Made by a program: the position numbers and the translations under genes
Part shown: piece after piece, positions 1 to 8,037 of the stretch
How positions within the stretch are numbered: position 1 is the first letter of the stretch
How the letters are laid out: every line of letters starts with the position of its first letter
Assembly: GCF_050632745.1 (NCBI RefSeq)
Contig: NZ_JBODSD010000001.1
Span: 1,550,001 to 1,614,000, forward strand
DNA: 64,000 bases
Direction of reading: 5' to 3'
From: Mumia sp050632745
Lineage (GTDB): Bacteria; Actinomycetota; Actinomycetes; Propionibacteriales; Nocardioidaceae
Notes under the pieces: generated by a model
The model's database searches: none
Told to the model about the DNA's origin: nothing
The model's input: the letters and a program-made list of their open reading frames with translations, nothing else

Positions 1-1106
1 TCGCGTTCCCGATCCTCGCGGCCGCCCTGCTCGCGCTCTTCGCCGACCGGCAGCTGGGCGCCCACGTCTTCGACGCGGCCACAGGCGGGCCCGTCCTCTG
101 GCAGCACCTGTTCTGGTTCTTCGGGCATCCCGAGGTCTACATCATCGCGTTGCCGTTCTTCGGCATCGTCAGCGAGGTGCTGCCCGTCTTCAGCCGCAAG
201 CCGATCTTCGGCTACATCGGTCTGGTCGCGGCGACGCTGGCGATCGCGGCCCTGTCGGTCGCGGTGTGGGCGCACCACATGTTCGTCACCGGCTCGGTCG
301 ACCTGGCGTTCTTCTCGTTCATGACGTTCCTCATCGCGGTGCCGACCGGCGTGAAGTTCTTCAACTGGATCGGCACGCTGTGGGGTGGGTCGATCAGCTT
401 CGACACCCCGCTGGTGTTCTCGCTGGGCTTCCTCGCGACGTTCCTCTTCGGCGGTCTGACCGGCGTCATCCTGGCCTCCCCGGCCCTGGACTTCCAGCTG
501 TCCGACTCCTACTTCGTGGTCGCCCACTTCCACTACGTGGTCTTCGGCACCGTCGTGTTCGCGATGTTCGCCGGGTTCTACTACTGGTGGCCGAAGTGGA
601 CCGGGCACATGCTCAACGAGCGTCTGGGCAAGATCCACTTCTGGCTGCTATTCATCGGCTTCCACCTGACGTTCCTCGTGCAGCACTGGCTGGGCGTCGA
701 GGGCATGCCGCGTCGCTACGCGGACTACTCGCCGGCGGACGGCTTCACGGTCCTCAACCAGGTGTCGACGATCGGCGCGATCGTGCTCGCGATCTCCACG
801 CTGCCGTTCTTCTACAACGTCTGGATCTCGCGCAACAACCCGAAGGTCGGCGTCGACGACCCGTGGGGTTGGGGCCGCTCGCTGGAGTGGGCCACCTCGA
901 GCCCGCCGCCGCGGCATAACTTCACGTCGCTGCCGCGCATCCGCTCGGAGAGCCCCGCGTTCGACCTGCACCACCCGGAGCTGTCGCTCCTCGAGCACGT
1001 CGACAACGACCTGGACAGCGGATTCGCCGACGCCCCCAACCTCGAGGGCCACGAAGAGGCGCTCCGCGAGCAGACCGGCCCGCGTCAGGAAGGTGACCAC
1101 CGGTGA
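1..1106 (+). CDS. ctaD: Cytochrome c oxidase subunit I (aa3 type), 5' truncated
   Basis: This is the C-terminal part of the haem-copper subunit of the aa3 oxidase, an integral membrane proton pump that reduces oxygen. The reading frame is open from base 3 and the start lies outside the window. Visible signatures are WFFGHPEVY (CuB histidine and cross-linked tyrosine) around bases 111-141, AHHMFVTG (the paired CuB histidines), PTGVKFFNW (K-channel lysine) and VAHFHYV (the a3 and a haem ligands). About six hydrophobic helices are followed by a hydrophilic charged tail of roughly 80 residues, typical of actinobacterial CtaD. The TGA stop overlaps the GTG of ctaF, so the two are translationally coupled. 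In M. tuberculosis ctaD is unlinked, whereas here it sits beside ctaF. Confidence 0.97.
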   Translation, partial: AFPILAAALLALFADRQLGAHVFDAATGGPVLWQHLFWFFGHPEVYIIALPFFGIVSEVLPVFSRKPIFGYIGLVAATLAIAALSVAVWAHHMFVTGSVDLAFFSFMTFLIAVPTGVKFFNWIGTLWGGSISFDTPLVFSLGFLATFLFGGLTGVILASPALDFQLSDSYFVVAHFHYVVFGTVVFAMFAGFYYWWPKWTGHMLNERLGKIHFWLLFIGFHLTFLVQHWLGVEGMPRRYADYSPADGFTVLNQVSTIGAIVLAISTLPFFYNVWISRNNPKVGVDDPWGWGRSLEWATSSPPPRHNFTSLPRIRSESPAFDLHHPELSLLEHVDNDLDSGFADAPNLEGHEEALREQTGPRQEGDHR

Positions 1107-1498
1107 AGGCCGAGGCCTGGATCATCGCATCGATCTCCGTCTTCCTCGTGATCGTGACGCCGATCTACTGGATCGCGTCCGAGGACCCGACGGGGACGAC
1201 CGCGCTGGTGATGGCGGCCCTGCTGGGCCTGCTGCTGACGTTCTTCCTCGCGGTCGTGGCGAAGCAGATCCCCGCCCGCCTGGAGGACCGCGACGACGCC
1301 GAGATCGCCGAGGGCGCCGGCGAGTACGGCTTCTACCCTCCGTGGAGCTGGTGGCCGCTGTGGGCAGCGCTGGCGATGCTGGCGATGATCCTCGGCGCGA
1401 TCTTCGGCTGGTGGCTGTTCGTGATCGCCACGCCGTTCGGCGTGATCGCGCTCTGCGGCTGGGTCTTCGAGTACTACCGAGGGCTCTACGCCCACTGA
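1103..1498 (+). CDS. ctaF: Cytochrome c oxidase subunit IV, actinobacterial CtaF type
   Basis: This is a small accessory subunit of the aa3 oxidase in the actinobacterial bcc-aa3 supercomplex. The 131-residue product has four predicted membrane helices: two at the N-terminus (starting WIIASISVFLVIV) and two near the C-terminus. Between them is an acidic loop and the motif GEYGFYPPWSWWP, which is characteristic of this family. The GTG start overlaps the ctaD stop in the arrangement GTGA, which fixes the start. The short C-terminus ends YYRGLYAH. Assignment rests on position after ctaD and on the FYPPWSWWP motif. Confidence 0.93.
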   Translation: MKAEAWIIASISVFLVIVTPIYWIASEDPTGTTALVMAALLGLLLTFFLAVVAKQIPARLEDRDDAEIAEGAGEYGFYPPWSWWPLWAALAMLAMILGAIFGWWLFVIATPFGVIALCGWVFEYYRGLYAH

Positions 1499-1520
1499 TT
1501 TTCCCGCCTCGACACCGCGC

Positions 1521-1565
1521 GTACGGCCTCGATTGGGCAGCGATTGCTACCCTTTGAGGCCGTAC
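1521..1565. repeat. Inverted repeat around the L,D-transpeptidase promoter
   Basis: GTACGGCCTC at 1521-1530 is matched exactly by GAGGCCGTAC at 1556-1565, a 10-bp perfect inverted repeat with a 25-bp spacer. The spacer contains TACCCT (1548-1553), a plausible -10 for the downstream gene. It may be an operator or a loose ctaF terminator; the sequence does not say which. Confidence 0.45.
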
Positions 1566-1584
1566 GTGTGTTCGTAGGGGGATC

Positions 1585-2841
1585 ATGAAGCTTCAGGGAC
1601 GTCAGCTTGCGCTGCACGCAGGACGCCGTTGGGTCGGCGTCCTCGCCGTGGGAGCGCTCGTCGCGGGCTGCAGCGCCGCCGGCGCCGGCTCGGACGACGC
1701 GGGCTCTGGCGACGGCGACGGCTCGACTCCCTCGGCGTCGGCCTCTGCGTCACCCACCCCGGCGACCGAGGTCACGATGAACGTCGACGACGGAGCTCGC
1801 AACGTCCCCGTCGACACCACGCTCAACGTCGGGGCCACGCACGGCACCATCACCGCCGTCAGCGCCCACTACGGCAAGAAGGCTTCCGCAAAGTCGTCCG
1901 TGAGCGGCGATCTGACGGCCGACGGGAGCGCCTGGGCAGCCAAGGGTCTCCTGGAGCCTGGCAAGCGCTACACGGTCACCGTGAGCACGCGAGACGACGA
2001 CGGCAACACCGCGACCGTCACCCGGGCCTTCCGGACCCAGGCCCTCAGCCTCGACCAGCAGGCGTACGCGTCCGTCTCTCCGATGGACGGCGCGACCGTG
2101 GGTGTGGCCATGCCGATCATCGTGCGGTTCGACATCCCGGTCACCCGCCGCGCCGAGGTGGAGAAGCGCCTCGTCGTCACCTCGAGCGCCAACGTCGAGG
2201 GCACCTGGAGCTGGATGAGCGACTCCGAGGTGCACTACCGACCGAAGAAGTACTGGCCGGCCGGCACGAAGGTCAAGGTCCACGCGGGCATCAACAGCGT
2301 CCGTACGGCGAAGGGCGTCTGGGGCCAGGAGGACCGCGACACCAGCTTCACGGTGACCAACCGCGCCGTGACGACCGTGGTCGACGTCGCCCGGCACAAG
2401 GCGACCGTCAGGATCAACGGCAAGGTCGCCCGCGTCCTCCCGGCCACGACCGGCAAGGCGGGCTTCCAGACCCGCAACGGCACCAAGGTCATCATGGAGA
2501 AGTACCCGGTCAAGCGGATGGACGCGGCGACGACCGGTCTGTCGGAGGACGATCCGGAGTACTACAACATCGAGGACGTCCGCTACGCGATGCGGGTCAC
2601 CAACTCCGGCGAGTTCATCCACGCGGCGCCGTGGTCGGTCGGTTCGCAGGGCGCCGCCAACGTGAGCCACGGGTGCACCGGTCTGAGCACCAGCAACGCC
2701 GAGTGGCTCTACAGCATCTCCCACATCGGCGACCCGGTGAAGTTCGTGAACTCCGAGCGCAAGGTGCTCGAGCCGCAGAACGGCTGGACCGACTGGAACG
2801 TCTCGTACGCCCAGTTCGCCAAGGGCTCCGCCCTCTCCTGA
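1585..2841 (+). CDS. L,D-transpeptidase lipoprotein with Ig-like domains and YkuD catalytic domain
   Basis: This enzyme forms 3-3 (DAP-DAP) peptidoglycan crosslinks outside the membrane. The 418-residue product has a lipoprotein signal (LVAGCSAAG, lipid-modified Cys near residue 29), then a Ser/Asp/Gly-rich linker. Two immunoglobulin-like beta domains follow (about residues 60-255) and then a YkuD domain (about 260-400). The catalytic motif is HAAPWSVG...SHGCTG, with the nucleophile Cys364. This architecture is that of mycobacterial LdtB-type enzymes. An AGGGGG ribosome binding site precedes the ATG. It is flanked by oxidase genes, which suggests conserved neighbourhood rather than shared function. 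A second, differently built L,D-transpeptidase lies at 50618-51421. Confidence 0.93.
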   Translation: MKLQGRQLALHAGRRWVGVLAVGALVAGCSAAGAGSDDAGSGDGDGSTPSASASASPTPATEVTMNVDDGARNVPVDTTLNVGATHGTITAVSAHYGKKASAKSSVSGDLTADGSAWAAKGLLEPGKRYTVTVSTRDDDGNTATVTRAFRTQALSLDQQAYASVSPMDGATVGVAMPIIVRFDIPVTRRAEVEKRLVVTSSANVEGTWSWMSDSEVHYRPKKYWPAGTKVKVHAGINSVRTAKGVWGQEDRDTSFTVTNRAVTTVVDVARHKATVRINGKVARVLPATTGKAGFQTRNGTKVIMEKYPVKRMDAATTGLSEDDPEYYNIEDVRYAMRVTNSGEFIHAAPWSVGSQGAANVSHGCTGLSTSNAEWLYSISHIGDPVKFVNSERKVLEPQNGWTDWNVSYAQFAKGSALS

Positions 2842-3072
2842 GCGCCGTCCCCACCGGCGGATCACCTCCTGGCGTCACCGGGTCCGTATCTGGCCCGGCG
2901 GTTCGCGCTGGGGGCGTGGGCCGATGAGGCGGAGGAGCGATCCCCGCGTCCTGGTGCAGCGGCACTGCCGCGTTCCGGATCGCCGCACCGCCAACCGCCG
3001 GCCACGGGGCGGCCCGCGGAGGCCAGAGGGTGACCCGGTGAGGCCAGGGAGCGACCCGGTGACGGCACAGCG

Positions 3073-3108
3073 AAGGCCCCGCCCCCCGGAGTGGGGGAGC
3101 GGGGCCTT
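3073..3108. terminator. Bidirectional hairpin terminator between ldt and qcrB
   Basis: AAGGCCCCGC (3073-3082) pairs with GCGGGGCCTT (3099-3108), extended by CCCCC/GGGGG with one bulged A and a 5-base loop. The AA/TT flanks give a short U-run on either strand. It lies between two convergent genes. The preceding 2842-3070 stretch holds only degenerate direct repeats of the type GACCCGGTGA (near 3031-3062) and no gene. Confidence 0.8.
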
Positions 3109-3122
3109 GATGCTGCGGTGCG

Positions 3123-4835
3123 TCAGTGCTGCTTCGGCACGCCCGTCTCGCTGACACCGGAGAAGTCGTCCGGGAAGTCGTGCGGCGGATAGACCTCGTC
3201 GTGGAAGTGGTGCGCGGCGGCATCCACCTCGGCCCTGGTCGGCTTGTCCACGTCGTGGGCGTAGAAGAACCGTCGCGCCCACGCCCGGAGCCGTGCCTTG
3301 CGGCCGGCCGGGTTGCGGACGCCGTTGCCGTCCTCCGACACCGGCGCCTCGAGCTCCGGGACCCGCTGGCGGGCCGTGAGCGCGAACGCCTTCTCGACCG
3401 GCAGCGGAGCGTGCGCCTCGGCGTACGACCCCTCGGCCGAGCGGACGATGATGCCCGTCTCGTAGCCGTGGAGCAGCGTGTCGTTGTCCTTGCGCTGGAG
3501 GCTGATGCAGATCCGGCGCGTGATGATGAACGCGATCACCGGCCCGACGAACACCAGCACCCGTGCCATCCACGTGATCGTGAAGATGTCCAGGTTGAAC
3601 TTCAACGCGATGATGTCGTTGCCGCCCGCGATCCAGCAGACGCCGTAGAACGTCATGCCGGCGACGCCGAACGCCGTACGGGTCGGGGCGTTGCGCGGAC
3701 GCTGCAGCAGGTGGTGCTCCTGCTTGTCGCCCGTGACCCACGACTCGAAGAACGGCCAGATCGCGAGGACCGTGAACAGGATGCCCATCAGGAGCACGGC
3801 CGGGATGAAGACGTTCAGGGAGAACGTCTGGGGGCCGATCGTGAACTCCCAGTTGGGCATGATGCGGACGGCGCCCTCGACCCAGCCCATGTACCAGTCA
3901 GGCTGCGAGCCTGCGGTGACCTCGGACGGGTTGTAGGGGCCGTACGTCCAGATCGGGTTGATCTGGATGAATGCCGCCATCAGGGTCGTGAAGCCGAAGA
4001 CGACGAAGAAGAAGCCGCCGGCCTTGGCCGCGTAGACGGGGAGCATCGGGAAGCCGACGACGTTCTTCTCGGTGCGTCCGGGCCCAGGCCACTGCGTGTG
4101 CTTGTGGTACACGAGCAGCACCATGTGGGCCGCGATCAGGCCCAGGAGCAGGCCTGGCAGCAGGAAGATGTGCGCCATGTAGAGGCGGGCGATGATCAGC
4201 TCACCCGGGAACTCCCCGCCGAAGACGAAGAACTCGAGGTAGGAGCCGACGATCGGGATCGAGCGGATCAGGCCGTCGACGAAGCGCAGGCCGGTGCCGG
4301 ACAGCAGGTCGTCCGGCAGCGAGTAGCCGGCGAAGCCCTCGATCAGGCCGATCGCGAAGAGGCCGATGCCGATCAGCCAGTTGAGCTCGCGCGGCTTGCG
4401 GTAGGCGCCGGTGAAGAACACGCGCAGCATGTGGGCGATGATCGCCGCCATGAACAGCGCGGCCGCCCAGTGGTGGATCTGCCGGATCAGCAGACCGCCG
4501 CGGATGTCGAAGGAGATGTTGAGCGTCGAGGCATAGGCCTGCGACATCTCGAGGCCGCGCATCGGCTCGTACGAGCCCTCGTACGGGACCTCCGCCATGC
4601 TCGGCTGGAACCAGAACGTCAGGAACGTGCCGGTCAGCAGCAGCACCACGAAGCTCCAGAGGGCGATCTCGCCCAGCAGGAACGACCAGTGGTCGGGGAA
4701 CACCTTGCGGATGTTCTTGCGCACCATGCCGCCGAGGCCCAGGCGGTCGTCGAGCCACTCGACCGGTCCGGCAGCCTTCTGGCCGAACTTGGTGTCCTTG
4801 AGCGGCGTTTCTGTCGTGCTCATCGTGTCAGTCAC
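3123..4835 (-). CDS. qcrB: Cytochrome bc1 complex cytochrome b subunit
   Basis: This is the di-haem cytochrome b of the menaquinol:cytochrome c reductase that is physically coupled to aa3 oxidase in actinobacteria. The 570-residue protein has eight or nine membrane helices. Haem-ligand histidine pairs are seen in HHWAAALFMAAIIAHMLR and in HIFLLPGLLLGLIAAHM. The quinol-site motif is PDWYMGW, the actinobacterial variant of PEWY. A long charged cytoplasmic C-tail ends GVSETGVPKQH. The GTG start at 4835 overlaps the end of qcrA by 8 bp; an ATG at 4823 (MSTTET) is an alternative. It is the last gene of ctaE-qcrC-qcrA-qcrB. This protein is the target of anti-tubercular Q203-type inhibitors in mycobacteria. 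Confidence 0.97.
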   Translation of the reverse strand: MTDTMSTTETPLKDTKFGQKAAGPVEWLDDRLGLGGMVRKNIRKVFPDHWSFLLGEIALWSFVVLLLTGTFLTFWFQPSMAEVPYEGSYEPMRGLEMSQAYASTLNISFDIRGGLLIRQIHHWAAALFMAAIIAHMLRVFFTGAYRKPRELNWLIGIGLFAIGLIEGFAGYSLPDDLLSGTGLRFVDGLIRSIPIVGSYLEFFVFGGEFPGELIIARLYMAHIFLLPGLLLGLIAAHMVLLVYHKHTQWPGPGRTEKNVVGFPMLPVYAAKAGGFFFVVFGFTTLMAAFIQINPIWTYGPYNPSEVTAGSQPDWYMGWVEGAVRIMPNWEFTIGPQTFSLNVFIPAVLLMGILFTVLAIWPFFESWVTGDKQEHHLLQRPRNAPTRTAFGVAGMTFYGVCWIAGGNDIIALKFNLDIFTITWMARVLVFVGPVIAFIITRRICISLQRKDNDTLLHGYETGIIVRSAEGSYAEAHAPLPVEKAFALTARQRVPELEAPVSEDGNGVRNPAGRKARLRAWARRFFYAHDVDKPTRAEVDAAAHHFHDEVYPPHDFPDDFSGVSETGVPKQH

Positions 4836-5925
4836 GGTTCTGGTGCACCTCAGGGAAACTCGGGCCGACCGGCTCGCGGAAGTCGCTGGTGGCGATCAGG
4901 TAGCCGTCCTCGTCCACTGCCAAGGGTAGCTGAGGGAGCGGACGGTGGCCGGGACCGAAGATGACCTTGCCCCCGTCGGCGAGGTCGTACGTGGTCTGGT
5001 GGCACGGGCAGAGCAGGTGGTGGGTCTGCTGCTCCCACAGGGAGATCGGGCAGCCGACGTGCGTGCAGATCTTGGAGTAGACCATGATGCCGTCCACGTC
5101 CCAGTTGGCCTGCCCCTTGCGCGGGGTGATGTCGTCGGGACGGATGCGGACGACGATGACCGACGCCTTCGCCTTGGCCTGGAGCAGCTCCGTGCCGTGG
5201 AAGACGGCGTGCCCGTGGCTGTCGGTCTCGAAGAACACCGACGGCTGAGCGTTGACGAGCTGGCCGACCTCGATGTCGCCGGGCCGCAGCGGGACGCCGG
5301 AGACGTCGTTGACGACGCGCATGCCACGGCGCCAGACGGTGTTGAACAGCTTGTCGCCGGGGAGCGGACCGAGGTCGCGCAGCATGACGATCGCCGGCAG
5401 GCCGAGGAAGGCGACTGCGCCGATGAGCGAGTTGCGGATCAGCGGGCGGCGGCCGAAGCCGGACTCGGCGACACCGGCGTCGACAGCCTCGATGGCCGCC
5501 GCGCGGTCCTCGTCGGACGAGCGCGCCGGGTGGCGCATCTCGATGACCTCGTGGTCGGCCATGAGCTTCTTGGCCCACTGGATGGCGCCGATGCCGATGA
5601 GGAACAGCGCGGCACCGAGGGTCGCGCCCAGCGCGAGGTTGAGCGAGAACCAGCCGAAGATCTCGGCGTCCTTCGGGATGGTGAAGTAGGCGACGCAGAA
5701 CGCCACGGCCAGCACGATGGCGGCGGTGAACATGCCCGCGACCTGGCGCTCGGCGCGCTTCTCCATCTTGGGGTCCACGTCGGTCGGACGCGGAAGGTGC
5801 TCGGGCAGCCCCGGGTTGTCGATCGGCTCGGCCGGCTCGACGTCGTGGCCCTCGCGCGCGACGATCTCGTCGTGGGTCGGGTGAGCGTCGTCGTGCGGCT
5901 GCTCGTCGTGCGATTCGGAGCTCAT
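4828..5925 (-). CDS. qcrA: Cytochrome bc1 complex Rieske iron-sulfur subunit
   Basis: This subunit carries the 2Fe-2S cluster that takes the first electron from menaquinol. The start is the ATG at 5925, which overlaps the qcrC stop (ATGA) and gives 365 residues. The N-terminus is acidic and His-rich (MSSESHDEQPHDD). Three transmembrane helices follow, as in actinobacteria only, then the soluble Rieske fold. Cluster ligands are visible in CTHVGCPISL and CPCHQTTYD. The usual proline loop appears as GPGHRPLPQLPL, with His where many homologues have Ala. The C-terminus is FPEVHQNRD. Confidence 0.96.
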   Translation of the reverse strand: MSSESHDEQPHDDAHPTHDEIVAREGHDVEPAEPIDNPGLPEHLPRPTDVDPKMEKRAERQVAGMFTAAIVLAVAFCVAYFTIPKDAEIFGWFSLNLALGATLGAALFLIGIGAIQWAKKLMADHEVIEMRHPARSSDEDRAAAIEAVDAGVAESGFGRRPLIRNSLIGAVAFLGLPAIVMLRDLGPLPGDKLFNTVWRRGMRVVNDVSGVPLRPGDIEVGQLVNAQPSVFFETDSHGHAVFHGTELLQAKAKASVIVVRIRPDDITPRKGQANWDVDGIMVYSKICTHVGCPISLWEQQTHHLLCPCHQTTYDLADGGKVIFGPGHRPLPQLPLAVDEDGYLIATSDFREPVGPSFPEVHQNRD

Positions 5926-6752
5926 GACCTCTTCTTCTTCACCCGGGCGCCGTGCGCTGCCAGCCAGACGGCGACAGCGACGAGACCGCCGATTCCGATG
6001 ATCCAGGCGAACATGCCGTCCACGACGGGGCCGAGGCCGCCGCCGCCGAAGCCGCCCTGCGGCTGGGCCTGGACGTTCTTGATGTAGCCGATGATGGCCC
6101 GCTTGTCCTCGGGCGTGATGACGTCGTCGCTGAAGACGGGCATCTGCTGAGGACCGGTCTGCATGGCCTCGTAGATGTGCTTCTCGCTGACGCCGCGCAG
6201 GCTCGGGGCGAACCGGCCGCTGGGGAGGGCGCCGCCGGCGCCGACCGAGTTGTGGCACGCGGTGCAGTTCGTACGGAAGAACTCGCCGCCGCGGGTCAGT
6301 TCCTCCTGCGAGAGCTCCGAGACGTCGGTGTACTCCTCGTCGGGCACGGCGGGGCCGGGGCCGAGGCTCGCGATGTACGTGGCGAGCGCGTCGGTCTCCT
6401 CCTCGTCGTACACGGGCGTCTTGCGCGGGGCCTGGGGAGCGGTCTGCGCCATGGGCATGCGACCGGTGCCCACCTGGAAGTCGACCGCTGCGGCGCCGAC
6501 ACCGATGAGGGACGGGCCGAAGTTGCCGCCGCTCTTGGTCATGACGCCCTCGGCGTTCATGCCGTGGCAGCTCGCGCAGCCGACGAGGAACAGCTCACGA
6601 CCCGCCTCGATCTTGGCGGTGTCGTTCGCGGTGTCGGCGTCGGCCTTCCCCGGGGCGAAGGCGGCGTACAGCGCGGCCGCGATGAGCAGGCCGAAGAGCA
6701 GCACCGCGTAGCCCGCCAGCGGGTGCCTTCGGTGGGTGGACAAGAACCGCAC
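5922..6752 (-). CDS. qcrC: Cytochrome bc1 complex di-haem cytochrome c subunit
   Basis: QcrC wires the bc1 complex directly to the oxidase, replacing soluble cytochrome c. The 276-residue protein has an N-terminal membrane anchor or signal (YAVLLFGLLIAAALYAAF). Two c-type haem sites follow, CASCHGMNAEG and CTACHNSVGAGG, each with a downstream methionine-containing segment. A C-terminal membrane helix ends in VKKKRS. The start is GTG at 6752 with a weak GAGG nine bases upstream. The stop overlaps the qcrA start, giving tight coupling within the operon. Confidence 0.96.
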   Translation of the reverse strand: MRFLSTHRRHPLAGYAVLLFGLLIAAALYAAFAPGKADADTANDTAKIEAGRELFLVGCASCHGMNAEGVMTKSGGNFGPSLIGVGAAAVDFQVGTGRMPMAQTAPQAPRKTPVYDEEETDALATYIASLGPGPAVPDEEYTDVSELSQEELTRGGEFFRTNCTACHNSVGAGGALPSGRFAPSLRGVSEKHIYEAMQTGPQQMPVFSDDVITPEDKRAIIGYIKNVQAQPQGGFGGGGLGPVVDGMFAWIIGIGGLVAVAVWLAAHGARVKKKRS

Positions 6753-6842
6753 GGAGTGAACCTCGTTCCCCTTGCCAGCGACGCCCCGGCGAGGGCGCCA
6801 TCTCTCGATTAAAGCCTTGAATCAGATCTTCTGTTGGAGGTT

Positions 6843-6875
6843 CGTCGCCGGGCCGTCGGGGGACGGGCGGCGACG
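6843..6875 (-). other. Hairpin between ctaE and qcrC
   Basis: CGTCGCC (6843-6849) pairs with GGCGACG (6869-6875), with additional GCCGTC/GACGGGC pairing inside. The hairpin sits 5 bases past the ctaE stop in a 127-bp gap, the only sizeable gap in the operon. It could be an attenuator or RNA-stability element that sets the ctaE to qcr ratio. An AT-richer patch at 6808-6832 could hold a secondary qcrC promoter. Confidence 0.4.
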
Positions 6876-6879
6876 CGCC

Positions 6880-7527
6880 TTACTGCAGGGCGTAGATGGT
6901 CAGGAACAGACCGACCCAGACGATGTCGACGAAGTGCCAGTAGTACGACACCACGATCGCCGAGATCGCCTGCTCGTGGGTGAACCGACGCGCCATGAAG
7001 GTGCGGCCGATGACGAGCAGGAAGGCGATGAGGCCACCGATGACGTGGATGCCGTGGAAGCCGGTCGCGAGGTAGAACGTCGAGCCGTAGCCGGAGGAGT
7101 CGAGCGTGATGCCCTCGTGGACGAGCTCGACGTACTCGGTGGCCTGGCCGGCGACGAAGACGGCGCCCATCAGGTAGGTGAGGGCGAACCACTCGCGCAG
7201 GCCCCACTCGCGGAACTGCCAGAGGCGACCGCTGCGGCCGACCTTGCCCTTCTCGGCGGCGAACACGCCCCACTGGCAGGTCACCGACGACAGCACCAGG
7301 ATCGTCGTGTTGACCGTGGCGAACGGGACGTTCAGCTTGGCCGTCTCCAGCGCCCACAGCTCGGGGCTGACCGCCCGGATGGTGAAGTACGCGGCGAAGA
7401 GGGCCGCGAAGAACATCAGCTCGCTCGACAGCCAGACCACGGTGCCGACCGTGACCTGGGACGGTCGGTTGGGCTGCCCGTGCAGGCGGGATGCTGGGAT
7501 CACAGATGTCGTCGCCACGGGTGTCAT
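6880..7527 (-). CDS. ctaE: Cytochrome c oxidase subunit III
   Basis: This is a core subunit of aa3 oxidase, a five-helix membrane protein that stabilises the oxidase and its proton uptake. The start chosen is ATG at 7527 (MTPVATTSVIPASRLHG), giving 215 residues. A GGGGG Shine-Dalgarno-like run sits six bases upstream. Family features include RPSQVTVGTVVWLSSELMF, the ATGFHGIHV segment, and a C-terminal helix with YYWHFVDIVWVGLF. It heads the operon ctaE-qcrC-qcrA-qcrB, the standard actinobacterial order, and is divergent from the receiver-like gene at 7600. Confidence 0.96.
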   Translation of the reverse strand: MTPVATTSVIPASRLHGQPNRPSQVTVGTVVWLSSELMFFAALFAAYFTIRAVSPELWALETAKLNVPFATVNTTILVLSSVTCQWGVFAAEKGKVGRSGRLWQFREWGLREWFALTYLMGAVFVAGQATEYVELVHEGITLDSSGYGSTFYLATGFHGIHVIGGLIAFLLVIGRTFMARRFTHEQAISAIVVSYYWHFVDIVWVGLFLTIYALQ

Positions 7528-7587
7528 TATTAACCCCCGATCCGGGCGGGGCATCCCCGGCCCCTGCCTCACGCGCCCACGAGTCGC

Positions 7588-7593
7588 TACGAT
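7588..7593 (+). promoter_or_regulatory. Leaderless promoter -10, receiver-like/trpD unit
   Basis: TACGAT ends six bases before the GTG at 7600, and no Shine-Dalgarno is present. The predicted transcript begins at or next to the start codon. Confidence 0.6.
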
Positions 7594-7599
7594 CGCGCT

Positions 7600-8037
7600 G
7601 TGACCGATCCCAGCACTGAAGTCGCGTCCGAGCGCCAAGCCCCGCTTCGCGTCCTCGTCTACTCCGACGACGTCGACACCCGTACGCAGGTGACGACCGC
7701 ACTCGGCCGCAGGATCCACCCGGACCTGCCGCCGGTGGAGTACGTCGAGTGCGCGACGTTCCCGGTCGTCCTCCAGCAGATGGACGCGGGCGGGATCGCC
7801 CTGGCGATCCTCGACGGAGAGGCGACCCCGGCCGGTGGCATGGGCGTGGCCCGGCAGCTGAAGGACGAGATCTTCCAGTGCCCGCCGCTGCTCGTGCTGA
7901 CCGCACGGGAGCAGGACGCCTGGCTCGCGACCTGGTCGCGCGCCGACGGGGTGTCGAGCCACCCGATCGACCCGCTGAAGCTCGCGAACGCCGTCCTCGG
8001 CCTGATCGCCCCCGCGGCGACCACCGCCCCGGCATGA
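7600..8037 (+). CDS. Response-regulator receiver-like protein, no output domain
   Basis: The 145-residue product folds on paper like a CheY receiver: LRVLVYSDDVDTRTQ (beta1 and acidic pair), ALAILDGEA (candidate phospho-acceptor Asp) and LLVLTAREQ (switch Thr). The conserved beta5 lysine of KP is replaced, reading SSHPIDPLKL, so classical phosphorylation signalling may be impaired. There is no DNA-binding domain and no kinase nearby. Its TGA overlaps the trpD ATG (ATGA), so the two are translated together. A role in tryptophan synthesis control or in an unrelated pathway is unknown. The start is the GTG six bases after a TACGAT -10 box. Confidence 0.7.
   Translation: MTDPSTEVASERQAPLRVLVYSDDVDTRTQVTTALGRRIHPDLPPVEYVECATFPVVLQQMDAGGIALAILDGEATPAGGMGVARQLKDEIFQCPPLLVLTAREQDAWLATWSRADGVSSHPIDPLKLANAVLGLIAPAATTAPA

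Noticed and set aside
2842..3070. Degenerate GACCCGGTGA repeats after the first L,D-transpeptidase, considered as a CRISPR or tandem array
   Set aside because: Only two imperfect copies with no regular spacers; treated as background repeats in non-coding DNA.
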